From Enterobacter chuandaensis (GTDB lineage: Bacteria > Pseudomonadota > Gammaproteobacteria > Enterobacterales > Enterobacteriaceae), in NCBI RefSeq assembly GCF_003594915.1, contig NZ_QZCS01000005.1, positions 62,001-126,000 on the forward strand: a stretch of DNA of 64,000 nucleotides, given 5' to 3'. Position numbers and translations under genes: made by a program. Positions 46,722-55,400 of this stretch are shown here, piece by piece. The notes under the pieces are model-generated. The model made no database searches and had not been told where the DNA came from. It saw only the letters and a program-made list of their open reading frames with translations. Within the stretch, counting starts at the first letter, position 1. Each line of letters starts with the position of its first letter.

Positions 46722-46750
46722 GCTGCCGTTCTCGGGGCGGGAACGGCAGC
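46722..46750. repeat. Hairpin repeat, copy 2 (boundary of an effector cassette)
   Basis: GCTGCCGTTC (46722-46731) and GAACGGCAGC (46741-46750) form a perfect 10-bp stem with loop TCGGGGCGG. Followed by GTTGG, it matches copy 1 (44332 onwards) at most positions in direct orientation. It lies between the lipoprotein gene stop and the tae4 start. No T-tract on either side, so it is not a classic terminator. Confidence 0.75.
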
Positions 46751-46769
46751 GTTGGAGGGGCAATACATT

Positions 46770-47171
46770 CTATTCAGTCTGCGTAAGCCTAAACTGGCCT
46801 GCAGAATCTTCTATTAAGATGAAGCGGGCCGCATAACGAACAGAATCGCTTTTACCCGACACTCTCAGGGCAACATCATATTCTCCGGCTTGCCACGCAA
46901 CACCATTCCACTGGTGACACTGTTGGGTCGTTAACGTCACCTCAGGGCTAAACGTAGAGGGCGGCGATATCGTTTTCCATTCATTTCCGGCGCGTTTCAT
47001 AACGGTGGGCGAATGGCTGGTAACAGGCATTTCTAACCCAGAGTTAGCGGGAATAGCAAAGCAGGGTTCATTGTTTTTAAGCGTAACCTCAAGCGATCGA
47101 TATTGTGCAGGATGAGACACACAAGCGCTTGCCATTAACGTGACCGCCAAAACACCGTAGAGCTGTTTCAT
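46770..47171 (-). CDS. Lipoprotein, candidate immunity to the adjacent metallopeptidase
   Basis: A 133-residue lipoprotein: signal LYGVLAVTLMASAC with the lipobox cysteine at residue 17, then a small beta-rich periplasmic domain (LKNNEPCFAIPANSGLEM, QQCHQWNGVAWQAGEYDVAL). The ATG at 47171 overlaps the preceding stop as ATGA, so production is coupled to the HExxH protein. The pairing of a secreted protease-like gene with a coupled lipoprotein suggests periplasmic immunity. Family not recognised beyond its resemblance to lipoproteins found next to T6SS peptidase genes. Confidence 0.78.
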   Translation of the reverse strand: MKQLYGVLAVTLMASACVSHPAQYRSLEVTLKNNEPCFAIPANSGLEMPVTSHSPTVMKRAGNEWKTISPPSTFSPEVTLTTQQCHQWNGVAWQAGEYDVALRVSGKSDSVRYAARFILIEDSAGQFRLTQTE

Positions 47172-47710
47172 AACCATACCCGCCGATCCTTAGGATTTTT
47201 GAAATACAGAGATAACACCTGCTGATATTTATCCTTGAGATCCGGCCCGATAATCCCTTCAAACCCGGCAATGTTTCGAAAATCACCCAGACCGTAATTT
47301 ATCAAATAATAAAAATCTGAAATGATGGAGGCCTGCTGCTCCATGCCAAAGTCCGAGAGCTTTTTATCCGGGGGCAAAGAGTAATTATAACTGGCAGCCC
47401 AACTGAATGCGCCTCGGGTTCGGACATTCATTCCAACCTGATGCTGTAGCACATGCACCATCTCGTGAATAAACCAGTGTTTATATCGTGGAACTTCTAT
47501 AGAGAAATCATCCCGATAATGCGGCTCACGAAAATACAACTCACCATTGGGTGTCATCGCGACATCTGTGGACTGCATATTAAATGGCAAATAGCTTTTA
47601 TTATGGACTTTAACTACTGAATATTTTATTGCGTCACCAAAAACCGAGCGAGCCAATGCTATTTCGCCAATGGTGAGAGGACGGGCGCCTCCTTCCTGCA
47701 AACTTGCCAT
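47168..47710 (-). CDS. Small HExxH metallopeptidase, candidate T6SS effector
   Basis: A 180-residue protein without a signal peptide. The zinc motif HEMVH (in KHWFIHEMVHVLQHQVG, about residues 80-84) is preceded by an edge strand FNMQSTDVAMTPNGELYF, as in zincin folds. A downstream MEQQASIISDFYYL (about residue 124) may hold the third ligand Glu. It begins 57 bases after hcp and is coupled to a lipoprotein gene. A placement directly after hcp is typical of Hcp-delivered cargo. The substrate is unknown; peptidoglycan or periplasmic protein cleavage is inferred. Confidence 0.8.
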   Translation of the reverse strand: MASLQEGGARPLTIGEIALARSVFGDAIKYSVVKVHNKSYLPFNMQSTDVAMTPNGELYFREPHYRDDFSIEVPRYKHWFIHEMVHVLQHQVGMNVRTRGAFSWAASYNYSLPPDKKLSDFGMEQQASIISDFYYLINYGLGDFRNIAGFEGIIGPDLKDKYQQVLSLYFKNPKDRRVWL

Positions 47711-47734
47711 GCTATCTTCCTTGCCGGTAGATGA

Positions 47735-47758
47735 TGACCGGGGAAAACTCCCCGGTCA
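47735..47758 (-). other. Perfect 10-bp hairpin after hcp
   Basis: TGACCGGGGA (47735-47744), loop AAAC, TCCCCGGTCA (47749-47758), nine bases after the hcp stop on the minus strand. No T-run follows. It could stabilise the abundant hcp message or partially attenuate expression of the cargo genes downstream. Confidence 0.7.
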
Positions 47759-47767
47759 CATACGCAA

Positions 47768-48250
47768 TTATGCTTCTTTGTTTTCTTTGATGTTCCAGCC
47801 AGCGCTGCTTTCAGCACCTTTACCACCAGACGTGGTCTGCTCCCAGTACTGCTGTTTCACTTTCGCAGCCTGGAATGCGTAGGTCACACCCACGGTGTCG
47901 CCGTTGTCAGCCCCGGTGTACTGAACAGAGGTTACCAGTACATCTTCCAGCGTAATACGGGAGTATTCCACCTGCTGGCCGCCCGCTTTACAGACGGACA
48001 GTTCAACTTTCGTCAGGTGTTTACCGCTAGCGCAGTGTTTCAGGATAGCGGTGGTGGATTTGTCGATCAGTGCGTTAACGTGCAGGTCGTTAAAGTTAAC
48101 TTTACCGGCACCGCCGCCACCGCCAACGCTCATATTACCTGGCTGGGAAGCGCCCCAGGAGAAGGAGGTAATATCAGTCCAGCCGGTGTGGTTAGAATCT
48201 TTAGATTCGCCCGTAACACCCTCGACCTTCAGAAACATATCAATAGCCAT
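47768..48250 (-). CDS. hcp: T6SS tube protein Hcp (TssD)
   Basis: A 160-residue hexamer-forming tube protein. Diagnostic segments are MAIDMFLKVEGVTGESKD, ITSFSWGASQPGN, GKVNFNDLHV, STTAILKHCASGKHL and YTGADNGDTVGVTYAFQAA. I chose the ATG at 48250 for the family length; the longer reading to 48319 is non-homologous. Before it lies a 374-bp gap that includes a REP pair, so hcp may have its own transcript and be made at a higher level than tssC. Confidence 0.97.
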   Translation of the reverse strand: MAIDMFLKVEGVTGESKDSNHTGWTDITSFSWGASQPGNMSVGGGGGAGKVNFNDLHVNALIDKSTTAILKHCASGKHLTKVELSVCKAGGQQVEYSRITLEDVLVTSVQYTGADNGDTVGVTYAFQAAKVKQQYWEQTTSGGKGAESSAGWNIKENKEA

Positions 48251-48488
48251 AATATCTACTCTTCGTGGATGAACAATATTGCTTTCGAAAAAGCACTTAT
48301 ATGGCAAACAGGAAAGCATGGGGCTGAATAAAACCGTCCATATTTTACCTCTGCCTCATATCAAACGACCCGTGTCATTTGACAGTCTTACATTCCCCCG
48401 AAATAACGGAATGAATGTGAAGTCTTTATTACCGTGCGTTATTGTGGAACCAGTTAAGGACAGCATTAACAATTTAGCCGTCTTTCTT

Positions 48489-48519
48489 GCCGGGTGGCGC
48501 TTTGCTTACCCGGCCTACA
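48489..48519 (+). repeat. REP-like palindrome, unit 1
   Basis: Begins GCCGGGTGGCGC and ends ACCCGGCCTACA. It has the enterobacterial REP layout, with a foldable GCCGGGT/ACCCGGC arm pair around GGCGCTTTGCTT. It is paired with an inverted unit 34 bp away. Confidence 0.8.
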
Positions 48520-48553
48520 TTGCGCAACGATATCAATAAATTGCACGCTTCAT

Positions 48554-48585
48554 TGTAGGCCCGTGCAAGCGTAGCGCCGCCGGGC
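48554..48585 (-). repeat. REP-like palindrome, unit 2 (inverted)
   Basis: Begins TGTAGGCCCGTGC and ends GCGCCGCCGGGC on the plus strand, the reverse orientation of unit 1. Together they form a BIME-like pair just downstream of tssC, where REP pairs typically protect or delimit mRNA 3' ends. Confidence 0.78.
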
Positions 48586-48624
48586 GAAACTCACAAAACG
48601 CACGTTGTCAGCAGGCTGACGCTC

Positions 48625-50124
48625 TTACGCGTCTTTCGTCTTCAGCGACGGCAGTTTAGAAACCAGACGCAGAGAAACGGTCAGACCTTCCAGCTGGTAG
48701 TGCGGACGCAGGAAGAACTTCGCGGCGTAATAGCCCGGGTTGTCTTCGATCTCCTGCACCTGCACTTCCGCCGCCGCCAGCGGTTTACGGGACTTGGTCT
48801 CCTGAGAGGAGTTAGCCGGGTCGCCGTCGACGTAGTTCATCACCCAGTCGTTCAGCCAGCGCTCCATCTCTTCGCGCTCGCGGAAGGAGCCAATTTTGTC
48901 GCGCACGATGCACTTCAGGTAGTGGGCAAAGCGGCAGCAGGCGAACAGATACGGCAGACGAGAGGCCAGACGCGCGTTGGCGGTGGCATCCGGATCGTGG
49001 TACTCCGCCGGTTTTTGCAGAGACTGCGCGCCGATGAAGGCCGCGAAGTCGGAGTTTTTGCGGTGCACCAGCGGCATAAAGCCGTTTTTCGCCAGTTCCG
49101 CTTCACGACGGTCGCTGATGGCGATCTCGGTCGGGCACTTCATGTCCACGCCGCCGTCATCGCTCGGGAAGGTGTGGCACGGCAGGTTTTCCACCGCCCC
49201 GCCGGACTCCACGCCGCGAATCGAGGTGCACCAGCCGTACTCTTTGAAGGAGCGGTTGATGTTGGCCGCCATCGCGTAAGCGGCGTTCGCCCACGAGTAG
49301 CTGTTGTGGTTCGCGCCGTCGGTCTGCTCTTCAAAATCAAAGCTGTCCACCGGGTTGGTACGAATGCCGTACGGCAGGCGCGACAGGAAGCGCGGCATCA
49401 CCAGCCCCAGATAGCGGGCGTCTTCAGATTCACGCAGTGAACGCCAGGCGGCGTATTCGGTGTTCTGGAAGATTTTGGTCAGGTCGCGCGGGTTAGCCAG
49501 CTCCTGCCAGGACTCCATCTGCATCACGCCCGGTGCGGTACCGGTGATAAACGGACAGTGGGCCGCAGAGCCGATACGCGCCATTTCGCCCAACAGCTCA
49601 ACGTCCTGCGGGCTGTGGTCGAAGTAATAGTCGCCGACGATGCAGCCAAACGGCTCGCCGCCGAACTGACCGTACTCCTGCTCGTAGATTTTCTTGAAGA
49701 TCGGGCTCTGGTCCCAGCCCACGCCCTTGAAGCGCTTCAGGGTGCGGCCCAGCTCCTGTTTGGAGATGCTCATAAAGCGGATCTTCAGCATCTCGTCAGT
49801 TTCAGTGTTGTTCACCAGGTAGCTCAGACCGCGCCAGGCGCTCTCCAGCTTCTGAAACTCTTCGTGGTGAATAATCTGGTTTACCTGCTGCGACAGCTGC
49901 TCATCGATACCGGCGATCAGGTTCTGAATGGTGCGGTAGGTGTCGTTGGAGAAGGTCACGGTATTTTCCAGCGCCTGCTGCGCCAGGGTTTTGACCGCGC
50001 TCTCCACGGCGGAACGCGCCTGGTCGGTTTTCGGGCGGAACTCTTTGTTCAGCAACGCACTGAACTCATCCTGGCTGAACGCCTGACCCGCCTGCTGCTC
50101 ATGTTGTTGAGTCTGGTTGCTCAT
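48625..50124 (-). CDS. tssC: T6SS contractile sheath large subunit TssC (VipB)
   Basis: A 499-residue sheath protein. Family segments include ESAWRGLSYLVNNTETDEML, GEPFGCIVGDYYFDHSPQDV, the central AHCPFITGTAPGVMQMESW, then LRLVSKLPSLK at the C-terminus. Forms the sheath with TssB, whose gene ends three bases upstream. Full length. Contracted sheath is recycled by ClpV from the same cluster. Confidence 0.97.
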   Translation of the reverse strand: MSNQTQQHEQQAGQAFSQDEFSALLNKEFRPKTDQARSAVESAVKTLAQQALENTVTFSNDTYRTIQNLIAGIDEQLSQQVNQIIHHEEFQKLESAWRGLSYLVNNTETDEMLKIRFMSISKQELGRTLKRFKGVGWDQSPIFKKIYEQEYGQFGGEPFGCIVGDYYFDHSPQDVELLGEMARIGSAAHCPFITGTAPGVMQMESWQELANPRDLTKIFQNTEYAAWRSLRESEDARYLGLVMPRFLSRLPYGIRTNPVDSFDFEEQTDGANHNSYSWANAAYAMAANINRSFKEYGWCTSIRGVESGGAVENLPCHTFPSDDGGVDMKCPTEIAISDRREAELAKNGFMPLVHRKNSDFAAFIGAQSLQKPAEYHDPDATANARLASRLPYLFACCRFAHYLKCIVRDKIGSFREREEMERWLNDWVMNYVDGDPANSSQETKSRKPLAAAEVQVQEIEDNPGYYAAKFFLRPHYQLEGLTVSLRLVSKLPSLKTKDA

Positions 50125-50127
50125 CGA

Positions 50128-50652
50128 TTATTCCTCGCTACCTTTCGCGCTTTCGTCATTTTTCGGCAACTGGCTCAGGGATTTGAGCAGCGTCGGATCC
50201 TGCAGAATTTTTGCGATCAGCTCTTCCGCACCGTTTTTGCCGTCCATATAGGTCAGCAGGTTGGAGAGCTGTGTACGGGCTTCCAGCAGCTTGTTGAGCG
50301 GCTCAACCTTGCGGGCTACCGCATCCGGCAGGAAGTCGTCCATGCTGTCGAAGGTCAGATCCACGTTGAGCTTACCTTCGCCGGTCAGGGTGTTATCCAC
50401 CTGGAACGCCACGCGCGGCTTCAGCGCCTTCATGCGTTCGTCAAAGTTGTCGATGTCGATTTCAAGGAATTTACGCTCGTCGACGGCCGGCAGGTTTTCC
50501 ACCGGTTTGCCGACCAGATCGGCCATAACGCCCATCACGAACGGCAGCTGAATCTTACGCTCTGCACCGTAGATCTCTACGTCGTACTCGATCTGCACGC
50601 GGGGGGCACGGTTACGTGCGATGAATTTCTGCCCACTGTTACTCATTGCCAT
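50128..50652 (-). CDS. tssB: T6SS contractile sheath small subunit TssB (VipA)
   Basis: A 174-residue sheath subunit. Shows NRAPRVQIEYDVEIYGAERK, LPFVMGVMADLVGKP and FLEIDIDNFDERM, all typical of TssB. The ATG at 50652 has GGAG with a six-base spacing; ATGs at 50667 and 50646 are alternatives. The C-terminal acidic tail (PKNDESAKGSEE) is variable in the family. Directly followed by tssC. Confidence 0.96.
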   Translation of the reverse strand: MAMSNSGQKFIARNRAPRVQIEYDVEIYGAERKIQLPFVMGVMADLVGKPVENLPAVDERKFLEIDIDNFDERMKALKPRVAFQVDNTLTGEGKLNVDLTFDSMDDFLPDAVARKVEPLNKLLEARTQLSNLLTYMDGKNGAEELIAKILQDPTLLKSLSQLPKNDESAKGSEE

Positions 50653-50727
50653 GATGTTCTCCATCAAAGATGCGCGGTGAAGGTGAAACGGCAGGCTCCA
50701 TGCCTGTCGTCATAATGCCTGGACGCG

Positions 50728-51744
50728 TTATTCGCGGCGTCCAAAGATGTTTTCCAGTTGGTTAACGCCGTCTGGCGCCAGGTCGCGAATAATGTCCATA
50801 AAGTTAAGTTCTGACAGCCGCTGCACCCGTTCAATCATCAGCGGTGCGGGGTGGCTCGGTTCGTACTGCGCAAAATACTGCTTCGCTTTTTCCAGCATCA
50901 GCTGCGCGTCGGCGCGGCTGGTGACCTGCACGCTGCGCCAGTCGGTGACCGGCTGAACGGGCTGCGCTGCCGAAGGCTGCGGCTCGGCGTGCTGTTCAGC
51001 CTGCGCCTCACGGTTCGGCAGCAGCTTGCTGATATCGGTCACCTGACAGGCGCTGGCGACCAGCCCCACGGTTTTCAGCAGCTGTTCCATTTCCGGTACG
51101 CCGCTTTCTCCGAGATGCCCGATGAGCAGCTCGCGGATAGCCAGCAGTCGTTCGTTAATGACGATAACCGCTGCGGTCCCCGGCTGGTCGCCGCGGGCCA
51201 GTTCGTCAATCAGTCTTGGACGTCCACCCGGATAGTCCGGGCACTCGGTTTTACTGCCGTCCAGCAGCGCCTGGGCGTCACGCAGCGAAATTTCATCGCC
51301 GTTTGAACGCAGCAGCGAGGCGTTACGTACCGCGACGGTGAGCTCGGATTTATCGCTCAGCCCTGCCAGAGCGTTAATGCGATAGAACGGGTCGGTCTCT
51401 CCATACTCTTCCAGCAGCGGATAGAGCGGCTCCCAGTAGCGTGCAATCGCTTCCTGCACCAGCAACAGCCCGTCCGCGTAGCCCGCAAGGCCGCGACGGC
51501 GTGTCCAGGCGTGGGTTAACGCCAGCATCACGCGAAGATCTTTAGTACGGCTCAGCAGGCTGGTAGCGAATTTTTCTACCGTGTTCCAGTCCGCTGGCTC
51601 TGCCGGGATGATGGTGTCGCCAAACTGCTGTTCCGCTTTCCCAAGGCTTGCCTGGTTCATCGCCTGGAAGTCAGCGTCGTACTCCAGATTGTCGCCACAG
51701 GGCTTGTCGGAGCTTACTGGCGCGAGAAATTCTTCGATGTTCAT
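50728..51744 (-). CDS. tssA: T6SS assembly protein TssA (ImpA-type, short form)
   Basis: A 338-residue protein with the ImpA N-terminal domain: APVSSDKPCGDNLEYDADFQ, then DWNTVEKFATSLLSRTKDLR and WTRRRGLAGYADGLLLVQEA, then WEPLYPLLEEYGETDPFYR. A C-terminal helical domain follows (SRADAQLMLEKAKQYF, then HPAPLMIERVQRLSEL). It matches the short TssA class that caps or starts the sheath near the baseplate. It lies between tagF and tssB. Confidence 0.93.
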   Translation of the reverse strand: MNIEEFLAPVSSDKPCGDNLEYDADFQAMNQASLGKAEQQFGDTIIPAEPADWNTVEKFATSLLSRTKDLRVMLALTHAWTRRRGLAGYADGLLLVQEAIARYWEPLYPLLEEYGETDPFYRINALAGLSDKSELTVAVRNASLLRSNGDEISLRDAQALLDGSKTECPDYPGGRPRLIDELARGDQPGTAAVIVINERLLAIRELLIGHLGESGVPEMEQLLKTVGLVASACQVTDISKLLPNREAQAEQHAEPQPSAAQPVQPVTDWRSVQVTSRADAQLMLEKAKQYFAQYEPSHPAPLMIERVQRLSELNFMDIIRDLAPDGVNQLENIFGRRE

Positions 51745-51755
51745 ACGTTCCCTGC

Positions 51756-52472
51756 TTATTCAAACATGGGCGGATAAAGGCCGTGACGTCCCGGACGGGC
51801 GCCCCCTGCCGGGTCGAACAGCAGGGTGAAAAGCTGCCCGGTGAAGTTGCCGCTATGAACGTGGGTGTACAGCGGGTAACCGTCGCAGCGGTTGGTCCAC
51901 CAGTAGCTGGTCTGACGCAGCGGGTCAAAACACTCTGCCGCCTGCGGCCAGCCCAGCGTGTTCTGGCCGTCCTCGTCGTAGCCAATCACGTCGAGGATGT
52001 CGGAACGCTTCTGCGGCTCGACGGGCTGCGGCGCCGGAATGGACATCAGCATCTCATCCAGCTGCGAGGCGGAAAAACTGTTGCGCACCGCGTGCAGGCC
52101 CAGACGTCCAATCTGCTGATACCAGCTTTCCGCCTGGCTGAGCAGGCTGGTCGACCACTCTGACGGGGCAAAGCTGAGCTGAATGCAAACCGGGTAGTGT
52201 CGGCCAACGCTGTCGCGGCCGGGCAGCAGGCAACCCATCTGGATCATCTGGCTGCCCAGCATCGGCGGGACGACGAAATTCCAGACCGGTGCTTTGGTGA
52301 ACTGGCGTTCGCCGCTGCGCTGCTCTTCCTGCTGCCAGGCCAGCAGGCCAACCTGAAACCAGTGCGACCACTGGCGCTGTAAAGTGTCAGGAAAGCGACG
52401 CTGCAAAAAATCTCCGGCGCTGGGTAATTTGCCATACCAGCTGTAGCGGTTCATCGCAGGGGTATTCGTCAT
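51756..52472 (-). CDS. tagF: T6SS-associated protein TagF
   Basis: A 238-residue cytosolic protein of the TagF/ImpM family. The N-terminus SWYGKLPSAGDFLQRRFPDT is highly characteristic, with the domain continuing to about residue 150 (LPGRDSVGRHYPVCIQLSFA). In Pseudomonas TagF represses T6SS post-translationally by sequestering Fha, so it is a brake that fits the PpkA/PppA/Fha set here. Lies between tssM and tssA. Confidence 0.93.
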   Translation of the reverse strand: MTNTPAMNRYSWYGKLPSAGDFLQRRFPDTLQRQWSHWFQVGLLAWQQEEQRSGERQFTKAPVWNFVVPPMLGSQMIQMGCLLPGRDSVGRHYPVCIQLSFAPSEWSTSLLSQAESWYQQIGRLGLHAVRNSFSASQLDEMLMSIPAPQPVEPQKRSDILDVIGYDEDGQNTLGWPQAAECFDPLRQTSYWWTNRCDGYPLYTHVHSGNFTGQLFTLLFDPAGGARPGRHGLYPPMFE

Positions 52473-52488
52473 ACGGCTGTCCTTGCGG

Positions 52489-55400
52489 TTATGGGCATGA
52501 GAAACGGGGAAGCTGGAACGGGTTGCGAATGCTGTTTGGCGCGAACTCCAGCGTGACCTGATGACCGTCGACGTTGAAGGTGGCCTGACGGCTCAGGCTT
52601 CCCGCGCCCGGGCTGGTGCGCGCTTTATCGAAAAAGCGATTGAGCGCCCAGGCACCGTTGGTGACCAGCGTCGCGGTGCTGCCGTTAGCCAGACCCAGCT
52701 GCATACGGACCTGGTTGGTGCCACCCGGCCCCGGCCAGTTCATGATCTGCACGGCCTGCGGACCGTGGCTGTAGCGCAGCAGCTGGCCGTCAACGTCCAG
52801 CGTCAGGTTCAGAATGGTGTTATCCATCCTCACGGTGCGTACCGTTACCTTGAAAGACGGCGTGGTCGCGCCGTTAGCAAAGAAGGCGTCGCGAATCGAC
52901 TGGGCCTGCTGGAACGGTCTCAGCAAACCTTCGCTGCCCGGCAGGGTTTTACCGTCGATGCCCGGCATAAAGCGCCAGTTTGCCTGGGTGGTATCCACTT
53001 TGCTGGTCAGGTTGTCGCGAAAGAAGGTGTCCATCAGCCCGGTGCCCGGCGCAAACATGCGGGCGAGATCGTCCGGAGTGACCTCGGTGCTGGCGCTGCG
53101 CACCAGCGGGTAGCGACCGGCGATCGCCTGACGGCAGAATCCGCCCACTTCGACGTTAATCCGCTTACGCACGTTTTCCAGGTCACGGCGCTGGGTATCG
53201 CTGCTGGCCCCCACCGCCATGTTGCTAAACATGGTTTGCAGTCCGCCTGGCAGTCGACCGGCGCTGGCCTGCAGACGGCTGATCGCCTCGCCGCCCGGTG
53301 CCGGCATACCGCTGTTGGCGGCGTCCTGCACGGCGGTCAGGTAGCGATAAAGCTCATCCACCTGCTTAAGAAAATCATCAAAGACGATGGTCTTGCCGCC
53401 CTTCTCCAGCGGCTGGGCCAGCTCAATCATCGGCGCGAAGTGGTCCGTTACCAGCTGCTCAGGTGCCTGAGTAATCGCGGCCGCCTGCGTCGGGGCATTG
53501 TCATTATTACTGAACAGCGCTTCCAGCGTGCGGGTGGCGCGGTTGCTCTGCGCCTGCGCTTTACCGGCATCTTCCGGTGCCGGGGTATCGCGGGAGAGCG
53601 TCAGCACCTGGCTCAGGTTCTGCACCAGGCGGCGCAGGGGAGAGTTTGCGCCAGAGAGCAGGCGCGCGGTGTTGATGCGCTGGGAAAGATCGGCGCTGTT
53701 GTTTAGCTGGATGTCGGCGAGAAAGCGATCCCAGTTCGCAATAAAGTCGCGCATGTAGAGCTGGCGCACGGCGTTATCGATCTGCTGTTTATCTTCCTGC
53801 GCGGTCGCGGCGCCCAGCACCCAGGCATCGTCTTCATGCAGGGCGGTCGTCACGCTGTCAATCTGCCCGTTAAAGCTTTTCCAGTAACCGTCCGGCGTAT
53901 AAAGACCCGGAACGCCTTCGCTCACCGGCTTACCGCTTTTGCGGGAAAACACCAGCTCGCTCTGCGGCCCGCCCAGGTCGGAAAGGGAGACCGGCTTGAG
54001 GTTGTCGTCATGTTCCAGCAGGCGCTTCAGGCGACCGTAGACGCGGGTTGAAAGCGGCTGCTGGTTGATCAGGGCTCTTTCGCGCGCCACCAGGGATTCG
54101 TCCTGCGCGTACGGCGAGGCCTGAATTTTCGGCTCCAGCAGCTGGGTGAGATGCCATTCGAGCTGCTGCAGCTGCGCCTTCGTGACGTTTTGCGGCAGGT
54201 TGCGCTGTAGGTTGAGCATTACCCAGGAGTGCAGGAATTTGCCGTCGTAGTGCTTCGGCTGATAAAGCATCTGATAGGCTTTCAGCGCCTCGTAGCTGTA
54301 CTCAACGTCGCTGCCGTTATCGTTGCGCAGCCAGGTGGTGATGTGCATAGCAACGGCAGGCAACAGCAGCTGATCCAGCGCCTTCTGGTACAGGGACTGG
54401 GAAGCATCGCTGACGTCATCCCCACGGTAAAGCCCCATGCGGCGGGAGACTGGCGGATCGTTGACATCAAACGCGTCGCTTTTCGGCAGGTCCACCAGGC
54501 CATTCAGCAGAGGCAGCAGATCGAACAGGTCACGCTGCGGCTGGTTTTGCAGCGCTTTGCTCTGCTGGTCCAGCAGCGGCACCTTCGCGTCCACCTCTTC
54601 CAGATAGGACTTGTTCTTGGCATAGCTGGTCAGCCACAGCCCGCCGAGGATCGCCAGCAGGGCCAGCAGCGCCGCGTAGCCGGACCAGATCACCGCCCGG
54701 TTGCGCAGTTCCCACCAGCGGTTTTCCCCGGCAATCCCGGCTTCCTGGAAAATAACGTTTTGCAGCAGATTCTTGATGAAGAAACTCTGGCCTTTCGCGC
54801 CCGGGATTGGAGCCTCTTTGCTGACCGAATCCCAGTTATCGCTCTCTGCCCCTTCTGGCAGGGAGAGCGCGCGGTTCAGTTCGCCCATCACGCGGTCGAA
54901 CGGCATACCTTCCTGCGTCCCGCTGGCGAAGTAGATCCCGCGCGGCGAAAATTCGGTTTCAAAGTTGGAGCGGGCGAAGACCGTGCTCAGGTAGTCCGCC
55001 AGCAGCGGACGCAGCGCGGCGAACTCCTGCGGGAAGAGGTACGCTTCGGCGCGGGTTTTCGCGTCATGCTCTTTCAGCATGGTTTCCGGCAGCCCGGCAT
55101 CGAGGCGCTGCTGTAACAGAGAAAACTCCTGCTGGAAGTTGCCCATCAGGTCGTAATCGGCGTGTTTGGTCTGCTCCCATGGCAGCGTGAAGCCCCAGAT
55201 CTGGTCGCGCTGCGCTTTGTCATAGTCGGCAAACCAGGCGCGGAAACCTTTGAGCAGGTCGGCCTTGGTCACCATCACATACACCGGGAAGCGGATACCC
55301 AGCTGTTCATGCAGCTCGGACAGACGCTGGCGCAGGTTCACCGCCTGCTGGCGGGACGCTTCGGCAGACTGGGTCAGCAGGTCCGAAATACTGATCGTGA

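Larger units (their letters stand above)
48251..48624. other. 374-bp gap between tssC and hcp
   Basis: No convincing gene. The part near hcp (48251-48470) is AT-rich and probably holds the hcp leader and promoter. A small stem TGCTTT-TTCG-AAAGCA (48280-48295, minus strand) lies in the putative leader. The part near tssC holds two inverted REP-like elements. I could not fix -35/-10 boxes with confidence. Confidence 0.6.

Noticed and set aside
48279..48539. Plus-strand open frame of 86 codons in the tssC-hcp gap
   Set aside because: It runs through a REP element, has no ribosome-binding site, and its translation looks non-native; treated as non-coding.
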